Part shown: in pieces, positions 52,261-62,377 of the stretch | Layout: each line of letters starts with the position of its first letter | How positions within the stretch are numbered: the first letter of the stretch is position 1 | NCBI RefSeq assembly: GCF_001183545.1 | Contig: NZ_KQ236688.1 | Span: 2,013,149 to 2,077,148 of the forward strand | Origin: Cellvibrio sp. pealriver | GTDB taxonomy: Bacteria > Pseudomonadota > Gammaproteobacteria > Pseudomonadales > Cellvibrionaceae | Direction of reading: 5' to 3' | DNA: 64,000 bases | Program-made: the position numbers and the translations under genes | Notes under the pieces: model-generated | What the model was told of the DNA's origin: nothing | Seen by the model: only the letters and a program-made list of their open reading frames with translations | Databases searched by the model: none

Positions 52261-54690
52261 TTATTGACCCTGTTGCTGCGCCAATTTCTTTTTGGTGAGC
52301 GCAGTGGCTTCATGCTCCAGTGGATTGTCCGGCCATGGGTGACGAGGATAGCGCCCTCGCATTTCTTTGCGCACATCCGGGTAGGCCTGCTGCCAAAAGG
52401 TTTGCAAATTGGTGGTGATAGCAAGCGGACTGCCATTGGGGGATAACAAATGTATTTTCAAAGGAATTTTTCCACCGCCTAATTGCAACTGTTCACAGCC
52501 AAAAAATTCCTGCAATTTGGCAAACACTTGCGCACTGCCATCACTATTAAAACTGACCGATACGTTACGCCCACTGGGCAGCTCGATTTTTTCTGGCAGC
52601 AGTTGTGCTATTTTTTGGCAGCCATCAAAGCCGATATAAAACTCCAATGCTTCAAATAAAGGCAACTGCTCCAAGCGGGTTGATTCAGTTAAAAATGGCA
52701 GCAACCATTGTTCAAGATGACTAACGAGGTGTTCGTCATCCACTGCGGGCAAATCGTATAGCTGATGCAAACTCACCAAACGCGCGCGCTCAAGTAGCGT
52801 TTTCGCTTTATCGCTCCATGCCAAGTGATCGAGCCCTTTTGATGCAGCGATTGTACGGACCTGTTGCAGTAACTTCGGTACTATGTCGGTTGCGGATATC
52901 GCTCTCCATTCTTCATCAATCACCACACCACCCATCACCCAGCAAATGTGTTCTTGCCAACGCTGCTGTTTAAACACCAATTCTGATTGCGATTGACTGA
53001 GCTGTCGCTGTTGCACCGACGTTAACTGCAAAGCGATACCAATACCGGAGTGGCTTTTCGGGCGCGTGTTGATAACGGGGAAGACGGCCCATTGGGATTC
53101 CAACTTGCCCTGACTTTCTACACTCATGCCAGAGTTCAAGCGGTAGCGACCAGAGTCTTGTTTAAATCCAATACGATCACTGAATGCCTGGGCAACATAC
53201 AGCGGCATTAATTCGCTGTCGTTTTTTTGTAGTGACAATACTTGAAGCCAACGTTTTTGTTGCTGCTGCCATTGACGATTGCGCGCAAGCTCACGTGCGG
53301 CGTCATCCATCAAGGTTGCAATATCTTGCTCGGCAGAAAATTCAAAATGTAAGGCAAGTGCAAGCAATAGCGCAGGCTCACTGATCACCTGTTGATGCAG
53401 TAACAAAAACGCAGCAACGCGCGGATGGGTTCCCAAGGCGCTGACTGATTTTCCTGCAGCAGTAATCGCGCCCGAGCCATCTAACAGTTGCATCTTGTGT
53501 AATTGCTGCTGCGCAAAATTCATTGCCAATGCATTAGGCACCTCCAGCCAGGGTAAATCGGCAACAGGGCTTCCCCAATGTGCAATGCGCAGCGCCAGCG
53601 GTAAATAATCGGTCGCACGGATTTCCGGTAAATCTGCTGCGGCCAGCGGCTGGTCTTGCGACCACAAGCGAATACAATGACCTGCCTGCACGCGCCCTGC
53701 ACGACCGCGACGTTGCTCTGCACTGGCCATGCTAATGCGCGCAGTGCGCAAGCGCGTGACACCGGTGCGCTGTTCGTAATCGGCACGGCGCGCCAAACCG
53801 GAATCAATCACCAGAGTTACATCGGCAATGGTCAATGAGGTTTCGGCAATATTGGTAGCAAGAATCAACCGCGCACCTTGTGTTTCATCCAACGCCGCTG
53901 TTTGTTCATTCATCAGCACACGGCTGTGAAGGCGACATATTTTATGCGCAGGAAATTGCTGCGAAATTAACGCTGCACAGTTTTCAATTTCACGCCAACC
54001 CGGCAAAAAAACCAACACACATTGCGATTGCCAATTCGTTTGCGCAAGCAAGGCGCGCAACAATTGCTCTTCCAGTTTTTCCGGGTAGCCGTTGTTTGAT
54101 TGTTTTGCTGGTTGATACTGGATACTCACCGGAAAACAGCGGCCGGGCGCAAATAAACGGTTGGCGATTTGTTTCTGCAATGCGGGGTCAGGTGTTGCAC
54201 TCATCAATACCAGCTGCAAATCATCGCGCAGGATGTGCACTTCTTGTAAAAACGCCCAAGCTACATCCTGATTGACGCTGCGCTCGTGAATTTCATCGAG
54301 CATCACACAGGCAACACCATCCAGAGTTGGATTTTGCAATAAGTGTTGCAACAAAACGCCCGGTGTCATCAACACCAACCGGGTATTGTTGCCCATGCGT
54401 GAATCGTAGGGCACTTGATAACCCACTTGCTGCCCCGGCGTTTCCCCCAGTAGCTGCGCGAGCCGCTGTGCCAATGCTTGCGCCGCCAGTACGCGCGGCT
54501 GTACCAACCATACTTGTTGTCCGGGCGCTGTATTGGCCAATACCCACAGCGGTGCAAGAGTTGATTTACCCGCGCCTGGTTCTGCCTCTAACAACAGTGG
54601 CGTGCGGGTTAATGCCGCAAAAAAATCGTCGCGCAAACCAGTGAGCGGAAGTACGGGCAAGCTATCAAGATCAATATCGGCCAAGTGCAA
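52261..54690 (-). CDS. hrpB: ATP-dependent helicase HrpB
   Basis: 809 residues, a DEAH/RHA-type RNA helicase. Walker A is in EAEPGAGKST (residues 35-44), the DEIH box in VMLDEIHERSV (about 131-139), motif III as LMSATPD, and the motif VI region reads EQRRGRAGRVQAGHCIRLW. The C-terminal HrpB-specific region ends with RYPRHPWPDNPLEHEATALT. Its physiological role is poorly defined. It lies 73 bases after the TonB receptor gene in the same direction. Confidence 0.96.
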   Translation of the reverse strand: MHLADIDLDSLPVLPLTGLRDDFFAALTRTPLLLEAEPGAGKSTLAPLWVLANTAPGQQVWLVQPRVLAAQALAQRLAQLLGETPGQQVGYQVPYDSRMGNNTRLVLMTPGVLLQHLLQNPTLDGVACVMLDEIHERSVNQDVAWAFLQEVHILRDDLQLVLMSATPDPALQKQIANRLFAPGRCFPVSIQYQPAKQSNNGYPEKLEEQLLRALLAQTNWQSQCVLVFLPGWREIENCAALISQQFPAHKICRLHSRVLMNEQTAALDETQGARLILATNIAETSLTIADVTLVIDSGLARRADYEQRTGVTRLRTARISMASAEQRRGRAGRVQAGHCIRLWSQDQPLAAADLPEIRATDYLPLALRIAHWGSPVADLPWLEVPNALAMNFAQQQLHKMQLLDGSGAITAAGKSVSALGTHPRVAAFLLLHQQVISEPALLLALALHFEFSAEQDIATLMDDAARELARNRQWQQQQKRWLQVLSLQKNDSELMPLYVAQAFSDRIGFKQDSGRYRLNSGMSVESQGKLESQWAVFPVINTRPKSHSGIGIALQLTSVQQRQLSQSQSELVFKQQRWQEHICWVMGGVVIDEEWRAISATDIVPKLLQQVRTIAASKGLDHLAWSDKAKTLLERARLVSLHQLYDLPAVDDEHLVSHLEQWLLPFLTESTRLEQLPLFEALEFYIGFDGCQKIAQLLPEKIELPSGRNVSVSFNSDGSAQVFAKLQEFFGCEQLQLGGGKIPLKIHLLSPNGSPLAITTNLQTFWQQAYPDVRKEMRGRYPRHPWPDNPLEHEATALTKKKLAQQQGQ

Positions 54691-54763
54691 AACCTATGTA
54701 AATGTTACTTTTGAAAGTGATTTTTAGAAGCAACTTTTTAAAATAATTTTTTAAAAAAACTTT

Positions 54764-56887
54764 TTAAAACTTGTAACCAAGCTTGATGCCGGCAACAAGG
54801 TTACGCCCCAACGCTGGTTCAAAAGCGCGGCCATTGCTTTGGTTAACGACCACCGAGCCTACATAATTTTCATCGGTAATATTCGCCAATTTGATCCACC
54901 ATTCAATATCGGTTTTTGGTAATGACACCTGTTGCAATGAGTAAACACCTTGCAAGGTGAAATCAAAGGTAGTGTATGCAGGTGCGTAAATCTGGTTATT
55001 ATCCGCCGTAAAAATGCGCGCACGCTCTTGCGCTTGCAACCCTGCAATCAATGCATCATTTACCCACGGCCGCCATTGTACGCCTAACTGATATTGGCGG
55101 GCGGCGACACCCGGTAATGTTTTACCTTGCCATTGCCCCGCGGAATATTCAGCATCCAATTGTTGTGCGCTGAATTGCACTAAAATTTGCTCACCAAGCG
55201 GGTAGCGCACCAGCAGTTCTATGCCATCGCGTTCGGTTGCTGCGGCATTGCGAAAACTGGTGCGCCCGTTGAGTGATTGGTCAACCACAATTTCATTTTC
55301 GGTCTCGATTAAAAATTGCGTGAGCGTTATCTCACCCAAGGCTCTTGGGCGGTAGCGGATTCCCCATTCGTGCTGGCGATTAATCGCCGCGTCAAGCTCA
55401 GTATTCAAACCGGTCGCGTTGGTTTTATACGCCATTTCGGTCAGAGTGGGCGTTTCATAACCGCGCCCGCTGCTGGCAAATATTTCCCATGCATTTACAA
55501 ATGTGTAATTAACACCGATTGCATACGCCTGTTCGCGATAATTGCGCGCACCGGAATCATCCGGATTCCCTACGGCTCCTGTCGGTGACGACACTATAAA
55601 AAAATCCTGCACATCAATGTCCAGACTCGTGTGACGTGCACCGGCATACAGCATTAATGTTTCAAGGGGATGCATTTGCACCAGCGCATAAATATCGCGG
55701 CTATCCAGATCACCTTTATCGTTGCGGCGCAAATCACCGGCTTCGCCATTATTGTTTACATAACCGCGCCGATGATCTTGCATCTGCGCCAATTCAGCAC
55801 CCACACTGATATCAACAGGCATTGCCAATACATCAAGGCTTTGCGTAAAAGTGCCGCTCGCACCAGAAAAATCCCGCGCTAAATCCACTACGCCACCACT
55901 GCCGGTAATCGCATCGCCACTAAAACCCAGGTACTGAACAATATCGCGCTCACCTTGCCAGAGCGATGCCTGCCAGCGGCGCGAGCCGGTGTTGTCACGC
56001 AGGCTGATAGAGGTCTGCTGATGCGCAACCGATTTGCGTGTATCGAAGGTTTCAGCGGCGGGGTTTAATTGCCAGGGGTCATTGCGCCATTGCGCTGGTG
56101 TTAACCCGAGCGGATCTTGCAGCAGCGGATCGTCGCTGTAATCGTGTTTGACCAACACATCAATTCCGCTGTCAGTGCGATAAAAAATCTGCGCACCTGC
56201 TTGCTTGCGCTCTGCACGCGAATGCGGGCGCTCGCCATCGATATCCGTATTGGCAAACTGCACCCGCGCAGCCAAATTGTTGCGCTGCCACTCACCTTGC
56301 AACAATTGCCGCTGCAACCCGGGGTCACCCGCCATCACACTGGCGCTGATGTTGTTGTATTCGGGCACAGCGGTTTGCAGTGCAATAACACCACCTGCGC
56401 CATTGCCATAGAGCGCGGCAATCGGCCCGCGCAATACCTCTACGCGCCCGATGCTATCCAGCAAGCTGCTGGATAACTGCCCTTGCCCGTCCGGTGTGGA
56501 CAAGGGGACGCCATCCACCAATAAATCAATACCGCGCACACCAAATGCGGAGCGCGCGCCAAAACCCCGCAGGCTGATACGGGTGTCTTGCGCATAGTTA
56601 CTACGGGAATCCACCTGCACACCCGGAAAGTGCTGCAACAATTCAGCGGGATCAAGGCGCGCACCCGGCATGAAATTTTCATCGGTTTTGAGCATGACCC
56701 GGTCATGCAGTCCGGAGGTGCCTGTGCGCACACCCGACACCAGCAGTGTTTCCAATACTTCAGGTGCAGCCTGCAGCGACGGCGCGATCATGAATGGTGC
56801 AAGCACCGATGATGCAATTACCGATTTTGTTGCCAACAACCGCGTTGTCACCAAGCGAGAACACTTTTTTCCAAACCAGGAACCCAT
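54764..56887 (-). CDS. TonB-dependent outer-membrane receptor, PqqU/YncD-like
   Basis: 707 residues from ATG 56887 (MGSWFGKKCSRL), giving a signal-like helix ending near PSLQA; an in-frame start at 56989 would add 34 residues. The plug domain shows RISLRGFGARSAFGVRGI, DGVPLSTPDGQGQ and VEVLRGPIAALYGNGAGG. The barrel ends in ENYVGSVVVNQSNGRAFEP and a C-terminal Phe. Remembered E. coli YncD (PqqU) has closely corresponding stretches (NYAQD, SIRGFGSRSTYGIRGI, TPDGQGQ, YVGSVIVNESNGR). PqqU takes up the cofactor PQQ, so this protein may scavenge PQQ; other ligands remain possible. No PQQ synthesis genes are in the window. Confidence 0.85.
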   Translation of the reverse strand: MGSWFGKKCSRLVTTRLLATKSVIASSVLAPFMIAPSLQAAPEVLETLLVSGVRTGTSGLHDRVMLKTDENFMPGARLDPAELLQHFPGVQVDSRSNYAQDTRISLRGFGARSAFGVRGIDLLVDGVPLSTPDGQGQLSSSLLDSIGRVEVLRGPIAALYGNGAGGVIALQTAVPEYNNISASVMAGDPGLQRQLLQGEWQRNNLAARVQFANTDIDGERPHSRAERKQAGAQIFYRTDSGIDVLVKHDYSDDPLLQDPLGLTPAQWRNDPWQLNPAAETFDTRKSVAHQQTSISLRDNTGSRRWQASLWQGERDIVQYLGFSGDAITGSGGVVDLARDFSGASGTFTQSLDVLAMPVDISVGAELAQMQDHRRGYVNNNGEAGDLRRNDKGDLDSRDIYALVQMHPLETLMLYAGARHTSLDIDVQDFFIVSSPTGAVGNPDDSGARNYREQAYAIGVNYTFVNAWEIFASSGRGYETPTLTEMAYKTNATGLNTELDAAINRQHEWGIRYRPRALGEITLTQFLIETENEIVVDQSLNGRTSFRNAAATERDGIELLVRYPLGEQILVQFSAQQLDAEYSAGQWQGKTLPGVAARQYQLGVQWRPWVNDALIAGLQAQERARIFTADNNQIYAPAYTTFDFTLQGVYSLQQVSLPKTDIEWWIKLANITDENYVGSVVVNQSNGRAFEPALGRNLVAGIKLGYKF

Positions 56888-57084
56888 AAAGAAACCATCT
56901 GCGTATAAGTAATGACGAATGCCAGTGAAAAGCTGGCTCGGAACGAGAGCGCCATTTTGCTGAAAAACACGCCTAATCTCATGCACCAAAACGATTTTTT
57001 ACGCCGGGAGCAGATGAGTCTCTACAACACCTGCACTTTGGTGAACAGGTTCTATACTCAAGAAGTGAGCATCAGGATGATTCT

Positions 57085-59529
57085 ATGCAACAAGAATTTC
57101 GCAATCAGCTAGAACAGCTACGCCAGCAATTTGTGGCAAGCCTGCCAGAGCGGGCGCGCCGTCTGGAAGAGATCTGGAGCCATTTGCGCCACCTCAACTG
57201 GACTGAGCAAGGCATTACTGTCCTGCAACAATTTGCGCGTAAACTCGCCGAGGCCAGTACCCACTATGGCTTCCCCGACCTGCACCACACAGCCGGGCAG
57301 TTAGACAGTTTTATCACCAACCTCAACGCACTGGGGCGCAGTTTTGGCGGATTGGAACATGCCCAGTTGCAGGAACATATCCAACACCTCAGCCGCGCTA
57401 TGGCGATTGCGGCCAGTGGCAATGCCCGCAAAGATCCCCTGCCACTGAATGACCGGACTGCCCCCTACCCTGAAGCACAGGGAAAAACCATTTTTGTTAT
57501 CGACCCTGACCGCGTTGTTGCCGCACTTTGCAATGCGTATTTGCGCAAAGCAGGATTTACGGTTGAGTACTTTGATAACCCTCAATCTTGCATGCAGCGG
57601 CTTTATCTGGATTCGCCTTCTGCCATATTGATGGATCCGGATTTTGAGCGCGCAGGGCTCAAAGCCATCACCAGCCTTCACCAGATCAAGGCGCTTCTTA
57701 CCGCGACTACCCCGATCATCCTGATGTCTGGCCGCACCGATGTGAACGCCAAATTGCGCGCCCTGCGCGCTGGCAGTACGGACTACCTGACCAAACCGCT
57801 CGATTTCAATTTTTTGGTAGAAAAGCTGGTGCATATCATCAGTGAAAACACCAAAACCCCACGGGTGATGCTGGTCGATGACGACCAGGACATCACCGGG
57901 CTGCAGGCGGAAATCCTGCGCTATGCAGGCATGGAGGTGTTAGCAGTGAACCAGCCACTGCATAGCTTGCAACATGCAGCGCGCTTCAAACCTGATCTGG
58001 TGATATTGGACATGCATATGCCCGACATGAACGGCATGGAGTTGGCTGTGTTGCTCAGGCAGGATCCAGAGTTTTTATTGCTCCCGATCATTTTTGTCAC
58101 CGCCGATACCGATGCCACACTCCACAAAAACATCAAAGCATTAGGCATTAACGCCCTGCTGACCAAGCCTTTTGAAGCAGCCGACCTGATACGCGTCAGC
58201 CAACAAGCACTGGCGGATACATCGGCCCTGAAAAATCGGGTCGCGCGGGTAACCCGTCAAAACCAACAGCCCCAGCAGATCAACCGCAGCTACTTTTTTA
58301 CTGTGCTGGAGGAAGAATTACACACCAGCAATCTGGGCAGCCAAACCAGCGCCCTTTATTACTTCAGTATCGACAAACTGGAAGAGCTGGCTAAGCAGCT
58401 TGGGCCGGTGGATTTCGCTGAACTACACGACCAATTCTGTCGCCGCCTCGCCGATACTGTCGGCAGTGACGAGCACTGGATGGATCTGTCCAATCTGGTG
58501 GCCTGTGTGCTTGCCGGAAAACGCAGCCCGGAATTCCATCGCCAACGCGGCGAACAATTTACGCGTCATTTAAGCGCGCAACCCTACATGATCAAGGGCA
58601 AGTCGCTTTCACTGGATATCAAGCTGGGTATAGCAGCACTCAATCCCGCACTGGGCACCGCCAACAATGCCCTGCTCAGTGCAGAGCAAGCATTTGAGGC
58701 CAGCCTCAGTGGCGCTGCAACAGCCAGTGCAACAGCAACAACCGATAAGAATTTGCCCGACTTTTCCCATATCGTGTTTAGCCGTGACCTGACCCTGGCA
58801 TTCCAGCCGATCATTAGCCTTGAAGATGCCCAGATAGAGCACTTTTCCGTGCTCACCCGGTTACGCAACGAGGAGGGAGATCCAATCCCGGCCGGGCAAT
58901 TCCTCAGCCGGATTACCCAGCCCGGGCGGAGGTTGGAACTGGATCGCTGGGTACTGCAGCAGGCGGTCAGCGCCATCGCCGAGAATAGCGCTACCCGCGA
59001 GCAGGCAACACTATTCATTCATTTAGCAGAAGAGACCCTGCAACAGAGCGCTTTCTTTTCTTTTGCTGCCAATGTATTGCGCTCGTCGCGCCTGCGCGGT
59101 GATGGCCGACTGGTTTTCATGCTGGAAGAAAACTGGGCGCTCAATCACTTTCACCAGACCCAGGAAATTGCCAAGGCATTGGAGAATATACGCTGCAGTA
59201 TCTGTATCACCCGTGCCGGTGAAAATGAAAACATCATTCCTATGCTTGATCAGTTGGCAACGCGCTACCTGCGCCTATCGCCCAAGCTGACCAACAAAGG
59301 CACCAACTCCGCACTACTAGAGCAATTGGTCAACAAGGCAACGCAGCAAGGTATTAAGGTCATCGCAACCCAAATAGAAAATTCACACAACCTATCCAGT
59401 TTGTGGATGCAAGGTGTACGTTTGTTTGAAGGGTTTTTTATCCAGCCACCGGACAGCGGATTCCATCTGCAAAACGACATTATTTTTGCCAAGGAATTTG
59501 TGCAGGGAAATGGTTTTTCCAGCCGCTAA
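57085..59529 (+). CDS. Hpt*-REC-REC-GGDEF*-EAL* regulatory protein with degenerate catalytic motifs
   Basis: 814 residues, no membrane helix. Residues about 1-110 resemble a histidine phosphotransfer helical bundle, but the usual phospho-His position is Arg52 (ARKLAEASTHYGF). Two receivers follow: REC1 (about 134-255, Asp184 and Lys237) and REC2 (about 260-380, DDD pocket, Asp309 in LVILDMHMPDMNG). The next region is GGDEF-like but lacks GGDEF (LSNLVACVL in its place). The C-terminal EAL-like domain (about 570-810) has HFSVLTRLR instead of EAL. It is therefore likely a phosphorylation-controlled scaffold or c-di-GMP-related effector, in the manner of FimX, rather than an enzyme. No kinase gene is adjacent. 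Confidence 0.85.
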   Translation: MQQEFRNQLEQLRQQFVASLPERARRLEEIWSHLRHLNWTEQGITVLQQFARKLAEASTHYGFPDLHHTAGQLDSFITNLNALGRSFGGLEHAQLQEHIQHLSRAMAIAASGNARKDPLPLNDRTAPYPEAQGKTIFVIDPDRVVAALCNAYLRKAGFTVEYFDNPQSCMQRLYLDSPSAILMDPDFERAGLKAITSLHQIKALLTATTPIILMSGRTDVNAKLRALRAGSTDYLTKPLDFNFLVEKLVHIISENTKTPRVMLVDDDQDITGLQAEILRYAGMEVLAVNQPLHSLQHAARFKPDLVILDMHMPDMNGMELAVLLRQDPEFLLLPIIFVTADTDATLHKNIKALGINALLTKPFEAADLIRVSQQALADTSALKNRVARVTRQNQQPQQINRSYFFTVLEEELHTSNLGSQTSALYYFSIDKLEELAKQLGPVDFAELHDQFCRRLADTVGSDEHWMDLSNLVACVLAGKRSPEFHRQRGEQFTRHLSAQPYMIKGKSLSLDIKLGIAALNPALGTANNALLSAEQAFEASLSGAATASATATTDKNLPDFSHIVFSRDLTLAFQPIISLEDAQIEHFSVLTRLRNEEGDPIPAGQFLSRITQPGRRLELDRWVLQQAVSAIAENSATREQATLFIHLAEETLQQSAFFSFAANVLRSSRLRGDGRLVFMLEENWALNHFHQTQEIAKALENIRCSICITRAGENENIIPMLDQLATRYLRLSPKLTNKGTNSALLEQLVNKATQQGIKVIATQIENSHNLSSLWMQGVRLFEGFFIQPPDSGFHLQNDIIFAKEFVQGNGFSSR

Positions 59530-59821
59530 TGAGGTGAAATCCGGCCAAATTTGCCAATAATCGCAATAACTTATATATTTGACGCCTATTTTATGCCGCT
59601 GACAGGTTGTGTTTATGCCTCAAGCGCCTTGGGCAAAAACATTGTCCAAGCGGCACCCTGTGTTAATTGAGTGAAAAATCCCCCCGGTTAACCAATCACG
59701 AGCCTATCGCTGATCGGCATTGATAGATTCATTTTTTCACACAACACATATGCAATTGGCGACGCTCTCGCGTCATCTATCTGGCGTTACTTTTTTTGGC
59801 GTCATTTTATTGGAGAACATC

Positions 59822-60985
59822 ATGTCCACGCTCATGAATACTTACGGCACCAGAACCCTGACCCTGACCAAGGGCGAGGGCAGCCGAGTATGGGATGACA
59901 GTGGCAAATCCTATCTGGACGCCATCAGCGGTATCGCCGTTTGCGGCCTGGGTCACGCACATCCCGCAGTCACCAAGGCTATTTCTGAACAGGCTGCCAC
60001 GCTTTTGCATGTGTCCAATTTATACAATATCCCCCAGCAACAACAGCTGGCAGATTTACTCATCAAAGCATCGGGTATGGATAAGGTGTTCTTTTCCAAC
60101 TCCGGTGCAGAGGCGAATGAAGCAGCGATCAAAATCGCTCGGAAATATGGCAACGATAAGGGTGTAAAAACTCCCACCATCATCGTCATGAGCAACAGTT
60201 TCCACGGCCGGACCATGGCCACACTGACCGCCACTGGCAACACCAAAGTACAAATTGGTTTTGAGCCGTTGGTGGAAGGCTTTGTGCGGGTTCCTTACAA
60301 CGATGTTGAAGCGGTTAAATCAGCTATCGCTGAACATAAAAACATCGTTGCCATTCTGGTTGAGCCAGTGCAGGGCGAAGGCGGTGTGCGGGTTCCTGCT
60401 GCAGACTATCTGAACCAGTTGCGCACCATCGCCGACCAACACGATTTATTGTTGATGCTGGATGAAATCCAGACTGGCAATGGCCGTACCGGTACTTTCT
60501 TTGCCTATCAACATAATGGCCTGTTACCCGATGTCGTCACTACGGCAAAAGGATTGGGCAATGGCATGCCAATTGGTGCCTGCCTCGCACGGGGTAAAGC
60601 GGCTGAAGTACTGCAACCGGGCAACCACGGCACCACTTTTGGTGGCAATCCACTCGCGTGTAGCGCAGGTATTGCAGTGATAGAAACCCTGCAATCAAGC
60701 AACCTGATTGAACGCGTTAACGTGCTGGGCGCTAAATTGCTGGCCGATTTCAAAACCGCACTCGCAGACAACCCAAAAGTGGTTGATGTTCGTGGCAAAG
60801 GGTTGATGATCGGTATTGAGCTGAACGCCCCCTGCCCTGAACTGGTACAAAAAGGCCGCGATCTGGGTGTATTGATTAACGTGACAGCAGTAAACACCAT
60901 CCGTTTACTGCCTACCTTTATCCTCACCGATGCTGAAGCAGATGAACTGGTGAGTAAAGTTGTACAGCTAGTGACAGAGTTTTAA
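59822..60985 (+). CDS. argD: Acetylornithine aminotransferase
   Basis: 387 residues from ATG 59822, which has TTGGAGAAC upstream; a longer in-frame reading from 59720 lacks a ribosome-binding site. A PLP enzyme of class III that converts N-acetylglutamate semialdehyde and glutamate to N-acetylornithine in arginine synthesis. FFSNSGAEANEAAIKIAR and the PLP-lysine region TTAKGLGNGMPIGA are intact. argF follows after 41 bases. The 292 bases between this start and the preceding gene show no ORF and no terminator. Confidence 0.96.
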   Translation: MSTLMNTYGTRTLTLTKGEGSRVWDDSGKSYLDAISGIAVCGLGHAHPAVTKAISEQAATLLHVSNLYNIPQQQQLADLLIKASGMDKVFFSNSGAEANEAAIKIARKYGNDKGVKTPTIIVMSNSFHGRTMATLTATGNTKVQIGFEPLVEGFVRVPYNDVEAVKSAIAEHKNIVAILVEPVQGEGGVRVPAADYLNQLRTIADQHDLLLMLDEIQTGNGRTGTFFAYQHNGLLPDVVTTAKGLGNGMPIGACLARGKAAEVLQPGNHGTTFGGNPLACSAGIAVIETLQSSNLIERVNVLGAKLLADFKTALADNPKVVDVRGKGLMIGIELNAPCPELVQKGRDLGVLINVTAVNTIRLLPTFILTDAEADELVSKVVQLVTEF

Positions 60986-61026
60986 ACAAGTGCGCGCAAT
61001 AAAGCGCGCACTGCAATAAAAGAGCA

Positions 61027-61950
61027 ATGATTATGGTTCCCCAAAAGGCACCGAGACATTTCCTAACCCTCGCTGATATTAACCGCGCTGAACTGCAGCA
61101 GATTATTGCACGCGCTATCGAACTTAAAGCCATGTTGCGCCAGGGCGAAGCCCCTGAGATTTTTAACAACAAAGTGCTGGCGATGATCTTTGAAAAAAAC
61201 TCTACCCGCACCCGTGTTTCATTCGAATCCGGTGTTGCCAAACTGGGTGGCCATGCGATTTTTCTGTCCACCAAAGATTCACAATTAGGGCGCGGCGAAC
61301 CGATTGAAGACGCTGCACGCTGCATCGCCAGCATGGTCGATATGGTTATGATCCGCACCTTTGGCCACCAAACCGTTGAGCGTTTTGCTGAATACTCACG
61401 TGTACCCGTGATCAATGGCCTGACCGATGAATACCATCCCTGCCAGTTGCTGGCTGACATCCAAACCTACGTGGAAAAGCGCGGCTCTCTCGCCGGTAAA
61501 ACAGTCGCTTGGGTGGGTGATGGTAATAACATGTGCAACACCTACATTCAGGCCGCGGAGCTGTGTGATTTTGAATTGCGCATCGCTACACCAAAAGGCT
61601 TTGAACCAGAAGACGAGTTTGTGACTCCCTACCAACATCGTGTAAGCCTGAGCAATGACCCGCGTGTGGCGGTTGCTGATGCTGATTTGGTGGTGACGGA
61701 TACTTGGGCATCGATGGGGCAAGAAGACGAGAAGAAACAGCGCGAGAAAATCTTTATGGGCTATCAAGTCAATAAAGAACTGATGGCGCTCGCTAAATCC
61801 GATGCGATCTTTATGCACTGCTTGCCTGCTTATCGTGGCAAAGAAGTGTCAGCAGACATACTCGATGCACCCGACTCGGTTGTATGGGAAGAGGCAGAGA
61901 ACCGTATGCACGCCCAAAACGCTCTGATGGAATTCCTGTTCAACCAATAG
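61027..61950 (+). CDS. argF: Ornithine carbamoyltransferase
   Basis: 307 residues. Joins carbamoyl phosphate and ornithine to citrulline. Carbamoyl-phosphate motif STRTRVSFE, ornithine motifs [11 protein letters not shown] and HCLPAYRG are all present. In an apparent operon with argD. Met3 (61033) is an alternative start. An intrinsic terminator follows 21 bases after the stop. Confidence 0.97.
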   Translation: MIMVPQKAPRHFLTLADINRAELQQIIARAIELKAMLRQGEAPEIFNNKVLAMIFEKNSTRTRVSFESGVAKLGGHAIFLSTKDSQLGRGEPIEDAARCIASMVDMVMIRTFGHQTVERFAEYSRVPVINGLTDEYHPCQLLADIQTYVEKRGSLAGKTVAWVGDGNNMCNTYIQAAELCDFELRIATPKGFEPEDEFVTPYQHRVSLSNDPRVAVADADLVVTDTWASMGQEDEKKQREKIFMGYQVNKELMALAKSDAIFMHCLPAYRGKEVSADILDAPDSVVWEEAENRMHAQNALMEFLFNQ

Positions 61951-61971
61951 ATTCCTCAAAACACGCACAAT

Positions 61972-62010
61972 AAAACCCGCTTATCCCTCCGGAAAGCGGG
62001 TTTTATTGTT
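61972..62010 (+). terminator. Intrinsic terminator after argF
   Basis: AAAACCCGCTT (61972-61982) pairs with AAGCGGGTTTT (61994-62004) across an 11-base loop; T residues follow. Ends the argD-argF transcript. Confidence 0.9.
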
Positions 62011-62377
62011 TTACCCCTTCTACTTTCCTCTTGCTTTAGATTACCCCACCAATTCCTCTGGCACCAAAAAGAGACAACAAAATGACAACGTTGCCTTTCG
62101 TGCCCTGTTTGGCCGCACCACAGAAACACCAAAAAATTACAGTAAGTCATACAAATTAAGAAAAATGACCCAAAATAATGCTTTTAATAACATTAAACGA
62201 TTTTAAATTAATTTAATATTCACTATATGAATAGAAACGCTAATTTTTTCTGTTTTTGTGAAAAAACAATCTGAGAAAAAGTAACAAAAAGTAACACTTT
62301 GAAATTTTAGATGCCTATAATTCTTTCGTGGGTGCAGTTAAACATTCTGATTAATCTTACTTCCTGAGGGTTTTATC
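62011..62377. other. A/T-rich intergenic region upstream of the small secreted protein
   Basis: About 370 bases without a supported gene. A -10-like TATAAT lies at 62316-62321, 57 bases before the next ATG, without a clear -35. A partial palindrome GACAACGTTG lies at 62084-62093. The direct repeat AAAAAGTAACA occurs twice near 62276-62296. Confidence 0.5.

Noticed and set aside
54720..54763. Repeated CTTTTTAAAA motif between the TonB receptor and hrpB
   Set aside because: Low-complexity A/T tract; no clear hairpin or consensus such as a Fur box.
57301..57834. 177-codon ORF antisense to the multi-domain regulator
   Set aside because: Overlaps a well-supported gene over its whole length and has no motif or ribosome-binding site.
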